This document shows positions 1-7,891 of a DNA stretch of 64,000 nucleotides, one piece after another. The number at the start of each line of letters is the position of its first letter. The stretch's first letter is position 1. Origin of the DNA: Pigmentiphaga sp. H8. GTDB taxonomy: Bacteria; Pseudomonadota; Gammaproteobacteria; Burkholderiales; Burkholderiaceae_B. The stretch is from NCBI RefSeq assembly GCF_003854895.1, contig NZ_CP033966.1, forward strand, positions 992,001 through 1,056,000. The letters run 5' to 3'. Below the pieces are notes generated by a model. The model was given only the letters and a program-made list of their open reading frames with translations. It was not told the origin of the DNA and did no database searches. Position numbers and translations under genes: made by a program.

Positions 1-270
1 CATCGAGGGCACCGGCCGCAGGAAGTGCGGATACAGCACCGACAGGAAGGCCTCGGTGATCTGCGGAAAGTCGTCGTCCAGCTTCTTGTGGATGCGCGAG
101 GCGATGAAGGCGAAGGACTCGATCAGGCGCTCGACGTGCGGGTCTTCGTAGACGTCGCCGTCCAGCAGCAGCCGCGCCGCGATCTTGGGATAGCGCGCGG
201 CGAATTCCTTCGAGAGCTTGCGCAGGTGCGTGAGCTCGTCTTCGTAGTAGGGAAGGAGTTCCTCGAGCAT
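1..270 (-). CDS. tssF: TssF (VasA/ImpG) T6SS baseplate protein, N-terminal part, cut by the window edge
   Basis: The first 90 codons of a gene running off the left edge. The protein opens MLEELLPYYEDELTHLRKLS, followed by an acidic segment DGDVYEDPHVERLIESFAF and IHKKLDDDFPQITEAFL, which is the characteristic TssF N-terminus. TssF is part of the cytoplasmic baseplate (TssE-F-G-K) on which the contractile sheath is built. The ATG at 270 is the natural start because family homology begins at once. It lies about 100 bp after mltA on the same strand, so the two may be co-transcribed. tssG would be expected further left, outside the window. Confidence 0.9.
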   Translation of the reverse strand, partial: MLEELLPYYEDELTHLRKLSKEFAARYPKIAARLLLDGDVYEDPHVERLIESFAFIASRIHKKLDDDFPQITEAFLSVLYPHFLRPVPSM

Positions 271-298
271 GGGCGGGGCGATGCGGCGCGTTGGAGTA

Positions 299-308
299 TG
301 CAGTCTAG
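299..308 (-). promoter_or_regulatory. 10-bp element shared by the tssF and tssB leaders
   Basis: TGCAGTCTAG on the plus strand (CTAGACTGCA as read towards tssF), 28 nt before the tssF start. The same 10-mer occurs 43 nt before tssB at 8454-8463, and its TGCAGTC core lies 22 nt before the TraB/GumN gene (17864-17870). TAGACT could be a -10 box, but no convincing -35 is visible. A shared promoter or regulator site is an inference. Confidence 0.25.
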
Positions 309-325
309 GAGGGGACGGCGCCCCG

Positions 326-344
326 GGCCATTCGCCGAATGGCC
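326..344 (-). terminator. Perfect 8-bp hairpin between mltA and tssF
   Basis: GGCCATTC and GAATGGCC flank a 3-nt loop GCC. The hairpin lies 27 bp past the mltA stop, with no T tract, so it is more likely an attenuator or mRNA-processing structure than a strong intrinsic terminator. Confidence 0.35.
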
Positions 345-370
345 TATTACTCGTGGCATCGGGGCGCGCC

Positions 371-2245
371 CTATTGCTCCACGCAGTTGTCCGGATCGGG
401 CACCACGCATTCGGCCAGCACCGCGGGGCCGCCCAGCGAGCGGGTGCGCACCGCCGCCGTCATCGCCGAGGTCTGGAGATCGCGCGGAAGCAGCAGCCAC
501 ATGCGGCCGGTTTCCTTCATGCGCGAGGCCCGGTCGCCGGCCGAGGGGCCGAAGCCCCAGAAGTAGTCGGCGCGTACCGTGCCGCGTATGGCGCCGCCGG
601 TATCCTGCGCGAACATCAGCCGGTTGACGGTGCCCACCGTGGGCGACGGGTCGCCGGTGGAAACGAAGACCGGGTAGCCCAGGGGCGTGGTGCGCGGATC
701 CACCGCGATCGAACGGCCCGCCGTCAGCGGCACGCCCAGCGCGCCCAGCGGACCTTGCGGGCCATCGGGAATCAGGCGGAAGAACACGTAGCTGGGGTCG
801 GGGATGCCGGTTGCCTGTCCCGCTCCGCCCATGGCGGTGGGCGCCGCGGGGGAGACGTCCCCGGAGGCGGCGGGCGTGGGCGCGGGACTCGCGGCGGGTC
901 GGGCCGGAGCCTTTCCGCCCAGCGCGGCGATGATGGCCGCGACCTCGGGATCGGGGGCCGCGGGCCGGCTGGCGGGCGGGGCGGCAGGGGCGGCCGTGGC
1001 CACGGGTGTCGCGGCGGCCGGCGCGGCCACGGCCGGACGCGCCGGCGTCGCGCTGCCGCGCCCCTGCAAGGCGGCGATGATGCGGGCCACGTCGGGATCG
1101 CGCTGGATGGCCGGGGCGGCGCGCGGGCTGGCCATCGGCTGCGCGGCCGACGAGGTGGCCGCGGCGCTGCTGGCGCCCAGCGCCAGGCCGCGGGTCTTGA
1201 TCGCGGCGCCGACGGTGGCGGTGTCGGCGCTCGATGCCTGGGGCAGGAAAGGATGGCCGTTCTGTTCGCCATAGGCGACACGCAGGGTTTCGCCGCCAGC
1301 CAGCCGGATCTTGCCCGAGCCCTGGATCTGCAGCGAATACAGCGCGTAGGCGTCGTTCACCCAGGCCAGTACCTGCGCGTCCAGCGCGCGCCGTTCGATG
1401 TCCTGGCGCGACCAGTACGGCACGATGCGGCCGCCCTCGGCCCGCACGCGATAACGCTTGTCGCGGATGCCGGGCGTCAGGCCGCCCATGTCCACGTCGT
1501 ACTGCCGCGCGCCGGGCGAACCGGGCGCGGCGGGCGTCAGGCGCCGGTCGTCCAGCCGCAGCCACTGCCGCTTGCCCGCGGCCGCCACCTGCGCGTCCAG
1601 GAACAGCAGGTCGGCCGGCACGCCATGGACGGGGTAGGGGTAGCGGGAGCTGCGCGTGCGGCTGCCTTCCAGCAGCGGTTCGTAGTAGCCGGTGATGACG
1701 CCTTCGTCGCTCTGGTCCGGGTTCTGCATGGAATAGGCGTGGAAGCGCTGCTCGAAGAAGCGGCGGATGCCGCCGTCGTCGCTGGCCTCGATGCGGCCGG
1801 CGGCCGTGCACAGCTCATCCCAGACCGGTTTCTTGCCCAGGGCCAGGCAACTCTGGCGAAAGGCGCTCAGGCTTTCGCGCGCCGAGTCCGCCGACCAGCC
1901 GGGCAGGGCCGAGAACGGCACCGGCTCGAAGCGGGCGTAGCGGGTGGCAAAGGGGGTGCCCAGGTCGTCCGGCGGTACCCGCCCGGGGGCGGGTACGCCG
2001 TTGTCCCGGGCAGGCGCGGCGGCTGGCATGGGGCGGGCGGCGCCCGAGGGCGCGGGCGGGCGCGGCGCCGATGGCGCAGGCGCGGCCGTCGCGGCCGTGG
2101 GCACGGCGGGCGCCGGCTGCTGCGTGGTTGGCGCGGTGCAGGCGGCCAAGGCCAGCAGGCCGGCACCGGCGGCGGTCGTCATGGACAGCCGGCCTTGCGC
2201 GGCCCGCGGCGGGCCCGCTTGAACATGGCTGGTCTCGGGCGTCAT
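371..2245 (-). CDS. mltA: MltA-type membrane-bound lytic murein transglycosylase with a long Ala/Pro-rich insertion
   Basis: A lipoprotein that cleaves the MurNAc-GlcNAc bond of peptidoglycan to give 1,6-anhydro-MurNAc. From the ATG at 2245 (preceded by GGGAGAAG) it has 624 residues. A lipobox LAAC puts the lipidated Cys near residue 36. The MltA domain starts around GVITGYYEPLLEGSRTR (about residue 182). The 3D/double-psi-barrel part carries FAQDTGGAIRGTVRADYFWG, with the catalytic Asp near 548 (QDTGG). The two halves, normally close together, are separated by about 120 residues of Ala/Pro/Thr-rich sequence holding two similar motifs, DPDVARIIAALQG and DPEVAAIIAALGG. A GTG at 2311 would add 22 residues without homology. 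The gene sits directly upstream of tssF, so it may serve T6SS passage through the wall. It could equally be the general housekeeping MltA. Confidence 0.88.
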   Translation of the reverse strand: MTPETSHVQAGPPRAAQGRLSMTTAAGAGLLALAACTAPTTQQPAPAVPTAATAAPAPSAPRPPAPSGAARPMPAAAPARDNGVPAPGRVPPDDLGTPFATRYARFEPVPFSALPGWSADSARESLSAFRQSCLALGKKPVWDELCTAAGRIEASDDGGIRRFFEQRFHAYSMQNPDQSDEGVITGYYEPLLEGSRTRSSRYPYPVHGVPADLLFLDAQVAAAGKRQWLRLDDRRLTPAAPGSPGARQYDVDMGGLTPGIRDKRYRVRAEGGRIVPYWSRQDIERRALDAQVLAWVNDAYALYSLQIQGSGKIRLAGGETLRVAYGEQNGHPFLPQASSADTATVGAAIKTRGLALGASSAAATSSAAQPMASPRAAPAIQRDPDVARIIAALQGRGSATPARPAVAAPAAATPVATAAPAAPPASRPAAPDPEVAAIIAALGGKAPARPAASPAPTPAASGDVSPAAPTAMGGAGQATGIPDPSYVFFRLIPDGPQGPLGALGVPLTAGRSIAVDPRTTPLGYPVFVSTGDPSPTVGTVNRLMFAQDTGGAIRGTVRADYFWGFGPSAGDRASRMKETGRMWLLLPRDLQTSAMTAAVRTRSLGGPAVLAECVVPDPDNCVEQ

Positions 2246-2325
2246 GGCGCTTCTCCCGACAGGATCCTGGCCATGCAGTGTGACGCCTCGCCCGCGCCCG
2301 TTCCATACCACTTAGGGGATAGGAC

Positions 2326-3384
2326 CTAAGGCGCGGGTGCTGCCGCGAGCCGCTGCCGCTGGTCCTCGTATTCGGCCGCCAGGCGCGCCAGCCGGGATTG
2401 CCGCGCCTGTTCCGAAACCCACTGGCCCTGGAGGGCCTGGCGCTGCGAGAGCTGGTATTCCAATCGCAATACCTGCAGCAGCATGCGGTTGTCGGCGGGG
2501 GGGAAGCCGGCTAGGCCGTGCAGCCGGCTCAGCACCACGCGCTCGGTATCGCCGCGCGCGCCGGCGCCATGGCCATAGCCGCTCAGGAAGGCGCGCACCT
2601 TGTCGCGCATCGCCTCGGGAAAGCCCCGCTGCATGACGATGGCGCCATGAGGGATAAGATCCGACTCCCAGATGATCTTCAGGCGCGCGGCTTCCTGGGG
2701 AAAGTGGCTGCGGAAGCGGTCCAGGTCGGCGGTGTTGTTGGTGGCCACATCCACGTCGCCATTGGCCACGGCCAGCGCCGTACCCTGGTGGCCGTCGACG
2801 AGTTCGCTCGGGAAATGGCGCTCGATCGCGATGCCGCGGGGCGCGAAAAGCTGCAGCTGGGGAATGACGTAGCCCGACATCGATTGCGTCTCGCCCATGC
2901 CCAGGCGCCACTTGCCGGGCTGGTTCAGGACATCGTCCAGCGACTGGATGGGGCCGTCCTTGCGCACGATCAGGACCGAGCGGTAGCCGGGCAGGCCATC
3001 GGGCCGCACGACCTGGTTCAGGACCACCATGCCGTATTGCAGCACCGCCTCGAGCGCGAGCTTGCCCGACACGAAGGCCAGGTCCACGCGGTTCTCCTGC
3101 ATGGCCAGGCGCAGGCCTTCGTAGGACGTGAAGGACAGGGCGACGACGGGGCGGCCCACCGAGGCGCCCATGTCGTCCAGCAGCGGTTTCCAGTCCTGGC
3201 GCGATTCCAGCGCGCCGCCCAGGGGCAGCACCCCGAAGCGCAGCGCGGCTTCCTGCGCCCGCGAGACGCCCGGCAGGACGGCCAGCGCGGCACTGGCGAG
3301 CAGCAGCGCGAACGACATCCGGCGAACGAGAAGCTGGGCGAGCGTATGCACGATGGGGTAGCGTGGATCGGGGCACCGGATCAT
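2326..3384 (-). CDS. PhnD-like periplasmic phosphate/phosphonate-type substrate-binding protein
   Basis: 352 residues with a Sec signal (hydrophobic LLLASAALAVLPGVSRAQ, cleavage near ...SRAQ). The mature part has the two-lobed type 2 periplasmic binding fold of the PhnD/SsuA-like family: LRFGVLPLGG at its start, SFTSYEGLRLAMQENRVDLAF, VRKDGPIQSLDDV, and ANGDVDVATNNT. No ABC permease or ATPase gene is adjacent. Instead a hybrid histidine kinase gene with a periplasmic sensor loop is transcribed divergently, so this protein probably serves as a ligand-binding accessory sensor rather than an importer. The ATG at 3384 was chosen over a TTG at 3480; an internal ATG at 3318 would shorten the signal n-region. 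The ligand cannot be read from the sequence. Confidence 0.78.
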   Translation of the reverse strand: MIRCPDPRYPIVHTLAQLLVRRMSFALLLASAALAVLPGVSRAQEAALRFGVLPLGGALESRQDWKPLLDDMGASVGRPVVALSFTSYEGLRLAMQENRVDLAFVSGKLALEAVLQYGMVVLNQVVRPDGLPGYRSVLIVRKDGPIQSLDDVLNQPGKWRLGMGETQSMSGYVIPQLQLFAPRGIAIERHFPSELVDGHQGTALAVANGDVDVATNNTADLDRFRSHFPQEAARLKIIWESDLIPHGAIVMQRGFPEAMRDKVRAFLSGYGHGAGARGDTERVVLSRLHGLAGFPPADNRMLLQVLRLEYQLSQRQALQGQWVSEQARQSRLARLAAEYEDQRQRLAAAPAP

Positions 3385-3508
3385 CGCATCAACCCGCGCG
3401 GACAGAAAGCGACGACATATTTGGCAACAGAATCTGCAAGAATCGAATTCGCTTGTCTTGGCGAACGCGGCTATCCACAATCACGAGACCGTCACTTTCC
3501 GTCTCCGC

Positions 3509-5398
3509 ATGGCCGCGCCGCCGCGTCTCGCCGATCTTGCCCGCCGCTCCGTCGGCAGCGTGCCGCTTGCCGTGCGGCTGATGCTGCTCAGCCTGGTGCC
3601 GGCCGCGGTGGCCATCCTGCTGGCGATGTCGGTGCTGGCGCGCCATCACCTGACCGAGCTGACCGAACTGACCGAGAACAACGCGCGGGCGGTGGCCCGC
3701 CAGGTGGCGACCCTGTCGCGCACGTCGCTGATGCGCATGGACCGCCGCGCGATGCTCAACGCCGCCCGCGTCGGCAGCCAGCAGCCGGGTGTCAGGCAGG
3801 TGCAGATCCGCACCCTGGATGGCGAGATCGTCGCCCAGTCGGGTTTCTGGACCAAGCCTACCGATCCGCCGGGACTGGAGGTGCTCGAACCCATAGATAG
3901 CGAAGAATCGGCGCGCGCCGGCGAAGTCATGGTGGAGTTCGACCTGGACTCCATCGCCGCCGCGCGCCGCAACCTGTGGTCCACCCTGGCCGCGTTGCTG
4001 GGAGCCAGCCTGCTGGGCGTGGGCATCGCCGGCTGGTGGGCGGCGCGGCGCATCAGCGCGCCCATACGCAAGCTGGCCGAGGTCGTCGACCGGCTGGGCG
4101 AAGGCGAGGAGGTCGAAGTCGACACCGGCGCCACCGCCGAGGTCGGCCGTCTGCAGCACGGGTTCAAGGTGGCGGCCCAGGCGCTGGCGGACAGCCGCAG
4201 GACCATGAAGAGCCAGATCGTGCAGGCTACCCAGGAACTGGCCCTGAAGAACGCCCAGCTGGAGGCCGCCAACCAGGGCAAGACGCGTCTCCTGGCCGCG
4301 GCCAGCCATGACCTGCGCCAGCCGCTGCATGCGCTGACGCTGTTCGCCGATGCGCTGCGCTCGGACGAGACCGATCCGCCGCGCCTGGCCTGCATCGCCT
4401 CCATCCAGGAGTGCGTGCATTCGCTGGACAGGCTGTTCTCCGAACTGCTCAACCTGTCGCAGATCGACGCCGGCGCGGTGCGCGTGCAGCGCGCCGTATT
4501 CCCGCTGGACCACCTGTTCGACGACATCAGCCGCAACTTCCGTCCCCAGGCCGAGGAGCAGGGACTGCGGCTGGTCGTGCGCAAGACCGACGCGTGGGTC
4601 GATTGCGACTACGTCATGCTGTCGCGCATCCTGAACAACCTCGTCAGCAACGCGCTGCGCCACACCACGCAAGGCGGGGTGCTGGTTGGCGCCCGCCGGG
4701 ACGCGGGAGGGATGCGCATCGGCGTCTGGGACACGGGCGTGGGCATCGCGCCGGAGCACCAGCACAAGGTGTTCGAAGAGTTCTACCAGGTCGACGCGTC
4801 CAGTTCGCGAGGCTCGCGGGGCCTGGGGCTGGGCCTGGCCACGGTGCGCCGCCTGTGCGACCTGCTGGACATGCCGCTGCGGCTGCAATCCCGCGTGGGC
4901 CGGGGAACCGTGGTGACCGTGGTCGCGCCTGCGGCGGCGCCGGCCGAGGTGCCGCCGTCCTGCCCGGCGCAGGGCGCCCAGGTCGATTTCACGGGCATGT
5001 TCATGCTCGTGGTCGACGACGAACCCAATATCCTCGAAGGGCTGTCGCTGGTGCTGCGCAACTGGGGTGCCGAGGTGGCCGTGGCCGAGAGCCGGGCGCA
5101 GGTCCTGGCCCTGGCCGGGCAGTGGGCGCGGCCGCCCGACGTGGTGATCACCGACCTGCTGCTGCGCGACGGCGAGAACGGGCTGGAGGTGCTGCGGGCG
5201 CTCGACGCCCATCCCGGCATGGGCGGCCGCCGGGCGGCGCGCCTGCTGGTCACGGGCGAGACCAAGCCGGACCGGCTGCGCGAGATCGCCGAGGCCGGTA
5301 TCGCGGTGCTGCACAAGCCGGTCACCAGCGAAGTGCTCAGGCAGGCGCTGGCGGCGGTGCTGCGCGATGCGCGCGGCGACCGCTACTTGACGGCGTAG
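3509..5398 (+). CDS. Hybrid sensor histidine kinase with C-terminal receiver domain
   Basis: 629 residues from the ATG at 3509 (a TTG at 3458 is the longer alternative). Order: transmembrane helix about 20-43, a periplasmic loop of about 115 residues, second helix about 159-179, HAMP, a coiled-coil linker, HisKA with SHDLRQPLHALTLFADAL (phospho-His near 267), HATPase_c (N box ILNNLVSNALRH, G1 DTGVGI, G2 GLGLGL), then a receiver domain starting MFMLVVDDEPNILEGL with the acceptor Asp near 549 in VITDLLLRDGENG. It is divergent from the PhnD-like gene and its 3' end overlaps the tssE end by 16 bp. With the LuxR-type regulator at 18030 it frames the T6SS genes, suggesting that it controls them (inference). 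The signal it senses is unknown. Confidence 0.88.
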   Translation: MAAPPRLADLARRSVGSVPLAVRLMLLSLVPAAVAILLAMSVLARHHLTELTELTENNARAVARQVATLSRTSLMRMDRRAMLNAARVGSQQPGVRQVQIRTLDGEIVAQSGFWTKPTDPPGLEVLEPIDSEESARAGEVMVEFDLDSIAAARRNLWSTLAALLGASLLGVGIAGWWAARRISAPIRKLAEVVDRLGEGEEVEVDTGATAEVGRLQHGFKVAAQALADSRRTMKSQIVQATQELALKNAQLEAANQGKTRLLAAASHDLRQPLHALTLFADALRSDETDPPRLACIASIQECVHSLDRLFSELLNLSQIDAGAVRVQRAVFPLDHLFDDISRNFRPQAEEQGLRLVVRKTDAWVDCDYVMLSRILNNLVSNALRHTTQGGVLVGARRDAGGMRIGVWDTGVGIAPEHQHKVFEEFYQVDASSSRGSRGLGLGLATVRRLCDLLDMPLRLQSRVGRGTVVTVVAPAAAPAEVPPSCPAQGAQVDFTGMFMLVVDDEPNILEGLSLVLRNWGAEVAVAESRAQVLALAGQWARPPDVVITDLLLRDGENGLEVLRALDAHPGMGGRRAARLLVTGETKPDRLREIAEAGIAVLHKPVTSEVLRQALAAVLRDARGDRYLTA

Positions 5399-5814
5399 GC
5401 CTGCGTATTGAGCTGCAGCACCGCGTCGAACTGCACCTTCTCGCGGTCGGGACCCAGCGACAGCAGGGCGTCCACCTTGAAGCGCAGCACGCGCTCGTAT
5501 TGGCGAGGAGGCTCCAGTCCCACCCTGACCCGCGACAGACGGCTTTCGTGCTGGCTGATGGCGGCCTCCAGCGCGCGCCGTATCCGGTCGCGGTCGTGCG
5601 GGCTGAGCAGGCTGTAGGACGAGAAATCGGGAATGCCGTAGGTCAGCGACGACTTGCGGCATTCGGCATAGGCCTGCGGAATCAGGCGCGCTCCTTCCGA
5701 GCGCGTGTTCAGCAAGGCCTCCAGGTCGCGCGAGACGGCCTCGCGCAGCGCGTAGATATCGGCGCGGCCACTGTCCGGCGACGCCGATTCCAGGCGTTCG
5801 ATCAGGCTCTTCAT
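5383..5814 (-). CDS. tssE: TssE, T6SS baseplate protein (gp25-like)
   Basis: 143 residues, a normal TssE length. The family core is clear: ALREAVSRDLEALLNTRS near residue 25, YGIPDFSSYSLLSPHDRDR near 60, and a C-terminal DALLSLGPDREKVQFDAVLQ. TssE resembles phage T4 gp25 and helps start sheath polymerisation on the baseplate. It follows hcp on the same strand after 46 bp that contain a GC-rich hairpin. Its 3' end overlaps the convergent histidine kinase gene by 16 bp, so no terminator fits between them. Confidence 0.9.
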   Translation of the reverse strand: MKSLIERLESASPDSGRADIYALREAVSRDLEALLNTRSEGARLIPQAYAECRKSSLTYGIPDFSSYSLLSPHDRDRIRRALEAAISQHESRLSRVRVGLEPPRQYERVLRFKVDALLSLGPDREKVQFDAVLQLNTQAYAVK

Positions 5815-5826
5815 AAGGGGAGCCCA

Positions 5827-5854
5827 CCCCCTACCCGCGTAAGCGCGTAGGGGG
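5827..5854 (-). terminator. GC-rich hairpin between hcp and tssE
   Basis: Arms CCCCCTAC and GTAGGGGG with an inner CGC/GCG helix closed by GTAA as written on the plus strand. There is no T tract on the minus strand. In an operon where Hcp is needed in large excess, such a hairpin may protect the hcp mRNA 3' end or attenuate reading into tssE. Confidence 0.45.
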
Positions 5855-5860
5855 GGACCT

Positions 5861-6355
5861 CTACACCTTCACGTTCTTCTTCAGGTCCCAGCCGGCGGAC
5901 GCGTTACCGGACGATTTCCCGTCGATGCCGATCTTGCTGTAGGTCATCTCGATCTTGCCGAAGCCCAGCGCGACGGCTTCCAGCGGCACGTCCTGCGTAT
6001 TGTCCGAGGAACCGTCGCGATTGACCGAGGTCACGATCACGTCGGTCAGCTTGTACTCCATGTACTTCTCTTTCTGCCCGCCGGCGCGGTTCAGGGTGAT
6101 GGTCGCCTTGGGAATCGTGGCCCCGGTGCAGCAGTATTCGAACAGCTTGGGGCTGGCGATGTCCAGGTTGTGCAGGAAGCTGAAGTTCTTCACTTCGACC
6201 CGCGCCGACCCGAGGTTGCCCGACGACGATGCGGTGTTCGACTGGGGCTGGGCCGCGCCGAAGCCATAGTTCTGGATCTCTATCCAGTCCTTGTGCTTCT
6301 CGTCCGTGCTTTCTCCCTTGATCCCTTCAAGCTGGATGAATGCATCGAATGCCAT
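5861..6355 (-). CDS. hcp: Hcp (TssD), T6SS inner-tube protein
   Basis: 164 residues, typical of Hcp. Begins MAFDAFIQLEGIKGESTDEK, then WIEIQNYGFG near residue 25, VKNFSFLHNLDIASPKLFEY, YMEYKLTDVIVTSV and an end with AGWDLKKNVKV. Hcp forms stacked hexameric rings inside the TssBC sheath and is expelled with the spike; it can also carry effectors. A GAGGAG ribosome-binding site precedes the ATG. It is the third gene of the tssB-tssC-hcp-tssE block. Two adjacent cysteines (FEYCCTG) are present. No C-terminal effector extension is seen. Confidence 0.96.
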   Translation of the reverse strand: MAFDAFIQLEGIKGESTDEKHKDWIEIQNYGFGAAQPQSNTASSSGNLGSARVEVKNFSFLHNLDIASPKLFEYCCTGATIPKATITLNRAGGQKEKYMEYKLTDVIVTSVNRDGSSDNTQDVPLEAVALGFGKIEMTYSKIGIDGKSSGNASAGWDLKKNVKV

Positions 6356-6377
6356 GATTCAGACTCCTCGTGGTGAA

Positions 6378-7865
6378 TTAGCGGGCCGATTGCGGAAGTT
6401 CGGCCACCAGGCGCAGCGAGACGCTCAGTTCGTCCAACTGGTAGTGCGGGCGCAGAAAGGCGGCGGCCTTGTAGGCGCCCGGCTTGCCGGGTATCTCGGC
6501 CACTTCGATACGGGCTTCGCGCAGCGGGAACTGAGCCTTGCGTTCCTGCGAGGCCATGTCGTCCAGCAGGACGTACTGCGCGACCCAGTTGTTCAGATAG
6601 GTCTCGACGCTTGCCTTCGAGGCGAAGCTGCCGATCTTGTCGCGCATCATCGTCTTCAGATAGTGCGCGATGCGGCTGACCGCGTAGATGTATTGCAACT
6701 GCGACGACAGCCGGGCGTTGGCGTTGGCGGCATCGGTGTTGTATTCCTTGGCCTTCTGCGCCGACTGGGTCGAGAAGAAGGCCGCGTAGTCCGTGCCCTT
6801 GCAGTGCACCAGCGGAATGAAGCCCAGATCGGCCAATTCCTTTTCGCGCCGATCGGTGATGGCGATCTCGGTCGGGCACTTCAGCGCGACCTCGCCGTCG
6901 TCGGTGGCGAAGGTATGGGTGGGCAGCCCCTCGACCAGGCCGCCGCCTTCCACTCCGCGGATCGCCGCGCACCAGCCGTAGCGGGCGAAGGCGTCGGTGA
7001 TGCGCGCGCCCAGCGAGTACGCGGCGTTGCTCCACAGGTACTTGGAGTGGTCCTTGCCGGTCACGTCTTCCTGGTAATTGAAGGCCTCCACCGGCGCGGT
7101 GTCGGGGCCGTAGGGCAGGCGTCCCAGCACGTGCGGCATGGCCAGCCCGACGTAGCGCGAATCCTCCGACGCGCGGAAGGATTTCCACTTGGCGTACTCG
7201 ACCGTATCGAAGATCTTGGCCAGGTCCCGGGGCCCCGACAGGTCGGTGAAGCTCTCGAACCCGAACAGCTCGGGCGAGGCGGCCGACAGGAAGGGCGCAT
7301 GCGCCGAGGCGGCGATGTGCGACATCTCCTCCAGCAGATACATGTCCTCGGGATGGCGCGTGAACTCGTAGTCGCCGATCAGCGTCGCGAACGGCGCGCC
7401 GCCGAAGGTGCCGTATTCCTCTTCATAGACCTTCTTGAACAGCGCCGACTGGTCGAAATCCGAGGCGCTCTTCAGGTCCTTCACCAGTTCCTTCTTGCTG
7501 GCGTTGAACAGCTTGACCTTCAGCGTGGTGCTGGTTTCAGAGCTGTCGATCAGGTACTTCAGCCCACGCCAGCTGCCTTCAAGCTGCTGGAACTCGGGCG
7601 CGTGCATCACGGCCGACAGCTGGTCGGACAGCACCGCGTCCAGTTGCGCGATGCGCGCGTCGATGGAGGCGATGGCGTCGCGCGAGATCGTGACCTCGCC
7701 GTCGGCGATCTGGCTGACCAGCTCGGCGATGAGGTCCCGCGCCCGTTCCTTCTCGGAATCGGAGCGGGCGATGCGGCTTTGCGACAGGATGGAGTCGAGC
7801 AGCGAAGCGGACTCGGCTTCGGCGGATGCGGCGGGCGCCGCGCCTTGTTGCTGGGTGTCGGCCAT
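6378..7865 (-). CDS. tssC: TssC (VipB), large subunit of the T6SS contractile sheath
   Basis: 495 residues, standard length. Family landmarks: a helical N-terminus, FQQLEGSWRGLKYLIDSSE near 92-110, the conserved body with LIGDYEFTRHPEDM, and the C-terminal LRPHYQLDELSVSLRLVAEL. It pairs with TssB to form the sheath whose contraction drives the Hcp tube and which ClpV (TssH) recycles; no tssH is present in this window. It begins 26 bp after tssB and ends 22 bp before hcp, so the three genes are surely one transcript. Confidence 0.96.
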   Translation of the reverse strand: MADTQQQGAAPAASAEAESASLLDSILSQSRIARSDSEKERARDLIAELVSQIADGEVTISRDAIASIDARIAQLDAVLSDQLSAVMHAPEFQQLEGSWRGLKYLIDSSETSTTLKVKLFNASKKELVKDLKSASDFDQSALFKKVYEEEYGTFGGAPFATLIGDYEFTRHPEDMYLLEEMSHIAASAHAPFLSAASPELFGFESFTDLSGPRDLAKIFDTVEYAKWKSFRASEDSRYVGLAMPHVLGRLPYGPDTAPVEAFNYQEDVTGKDHSKYLWSNAAYSLGARITDAFARYGWCAAIRGVEGGGLVEGLPTHTFATDDGEVALKCPTEIAITDRREKELADLGFIPLVHCKGTDYAAFFSTQSAQKAKEYNTDAANANARLSSQLQYIYAVSRIAHYLKTMMRDKIGSFASKASVETYLNNWVAQYVLLDDMASQERKAQFPLREARIEVAEIPGKPGAYKAAAFLRPHYQLDELSVSLRLVAELPQSAR

Positions 7866-7891
7866 GGGCGTTCTCCGGTGGCTACGGTGCG

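Noticed and set aside
3389..5827. Long minus-strand frame opposite the histidine kinase and running into tssE
   Set aside because: Shadow of the kinase coding strand; no start signal and no domain.
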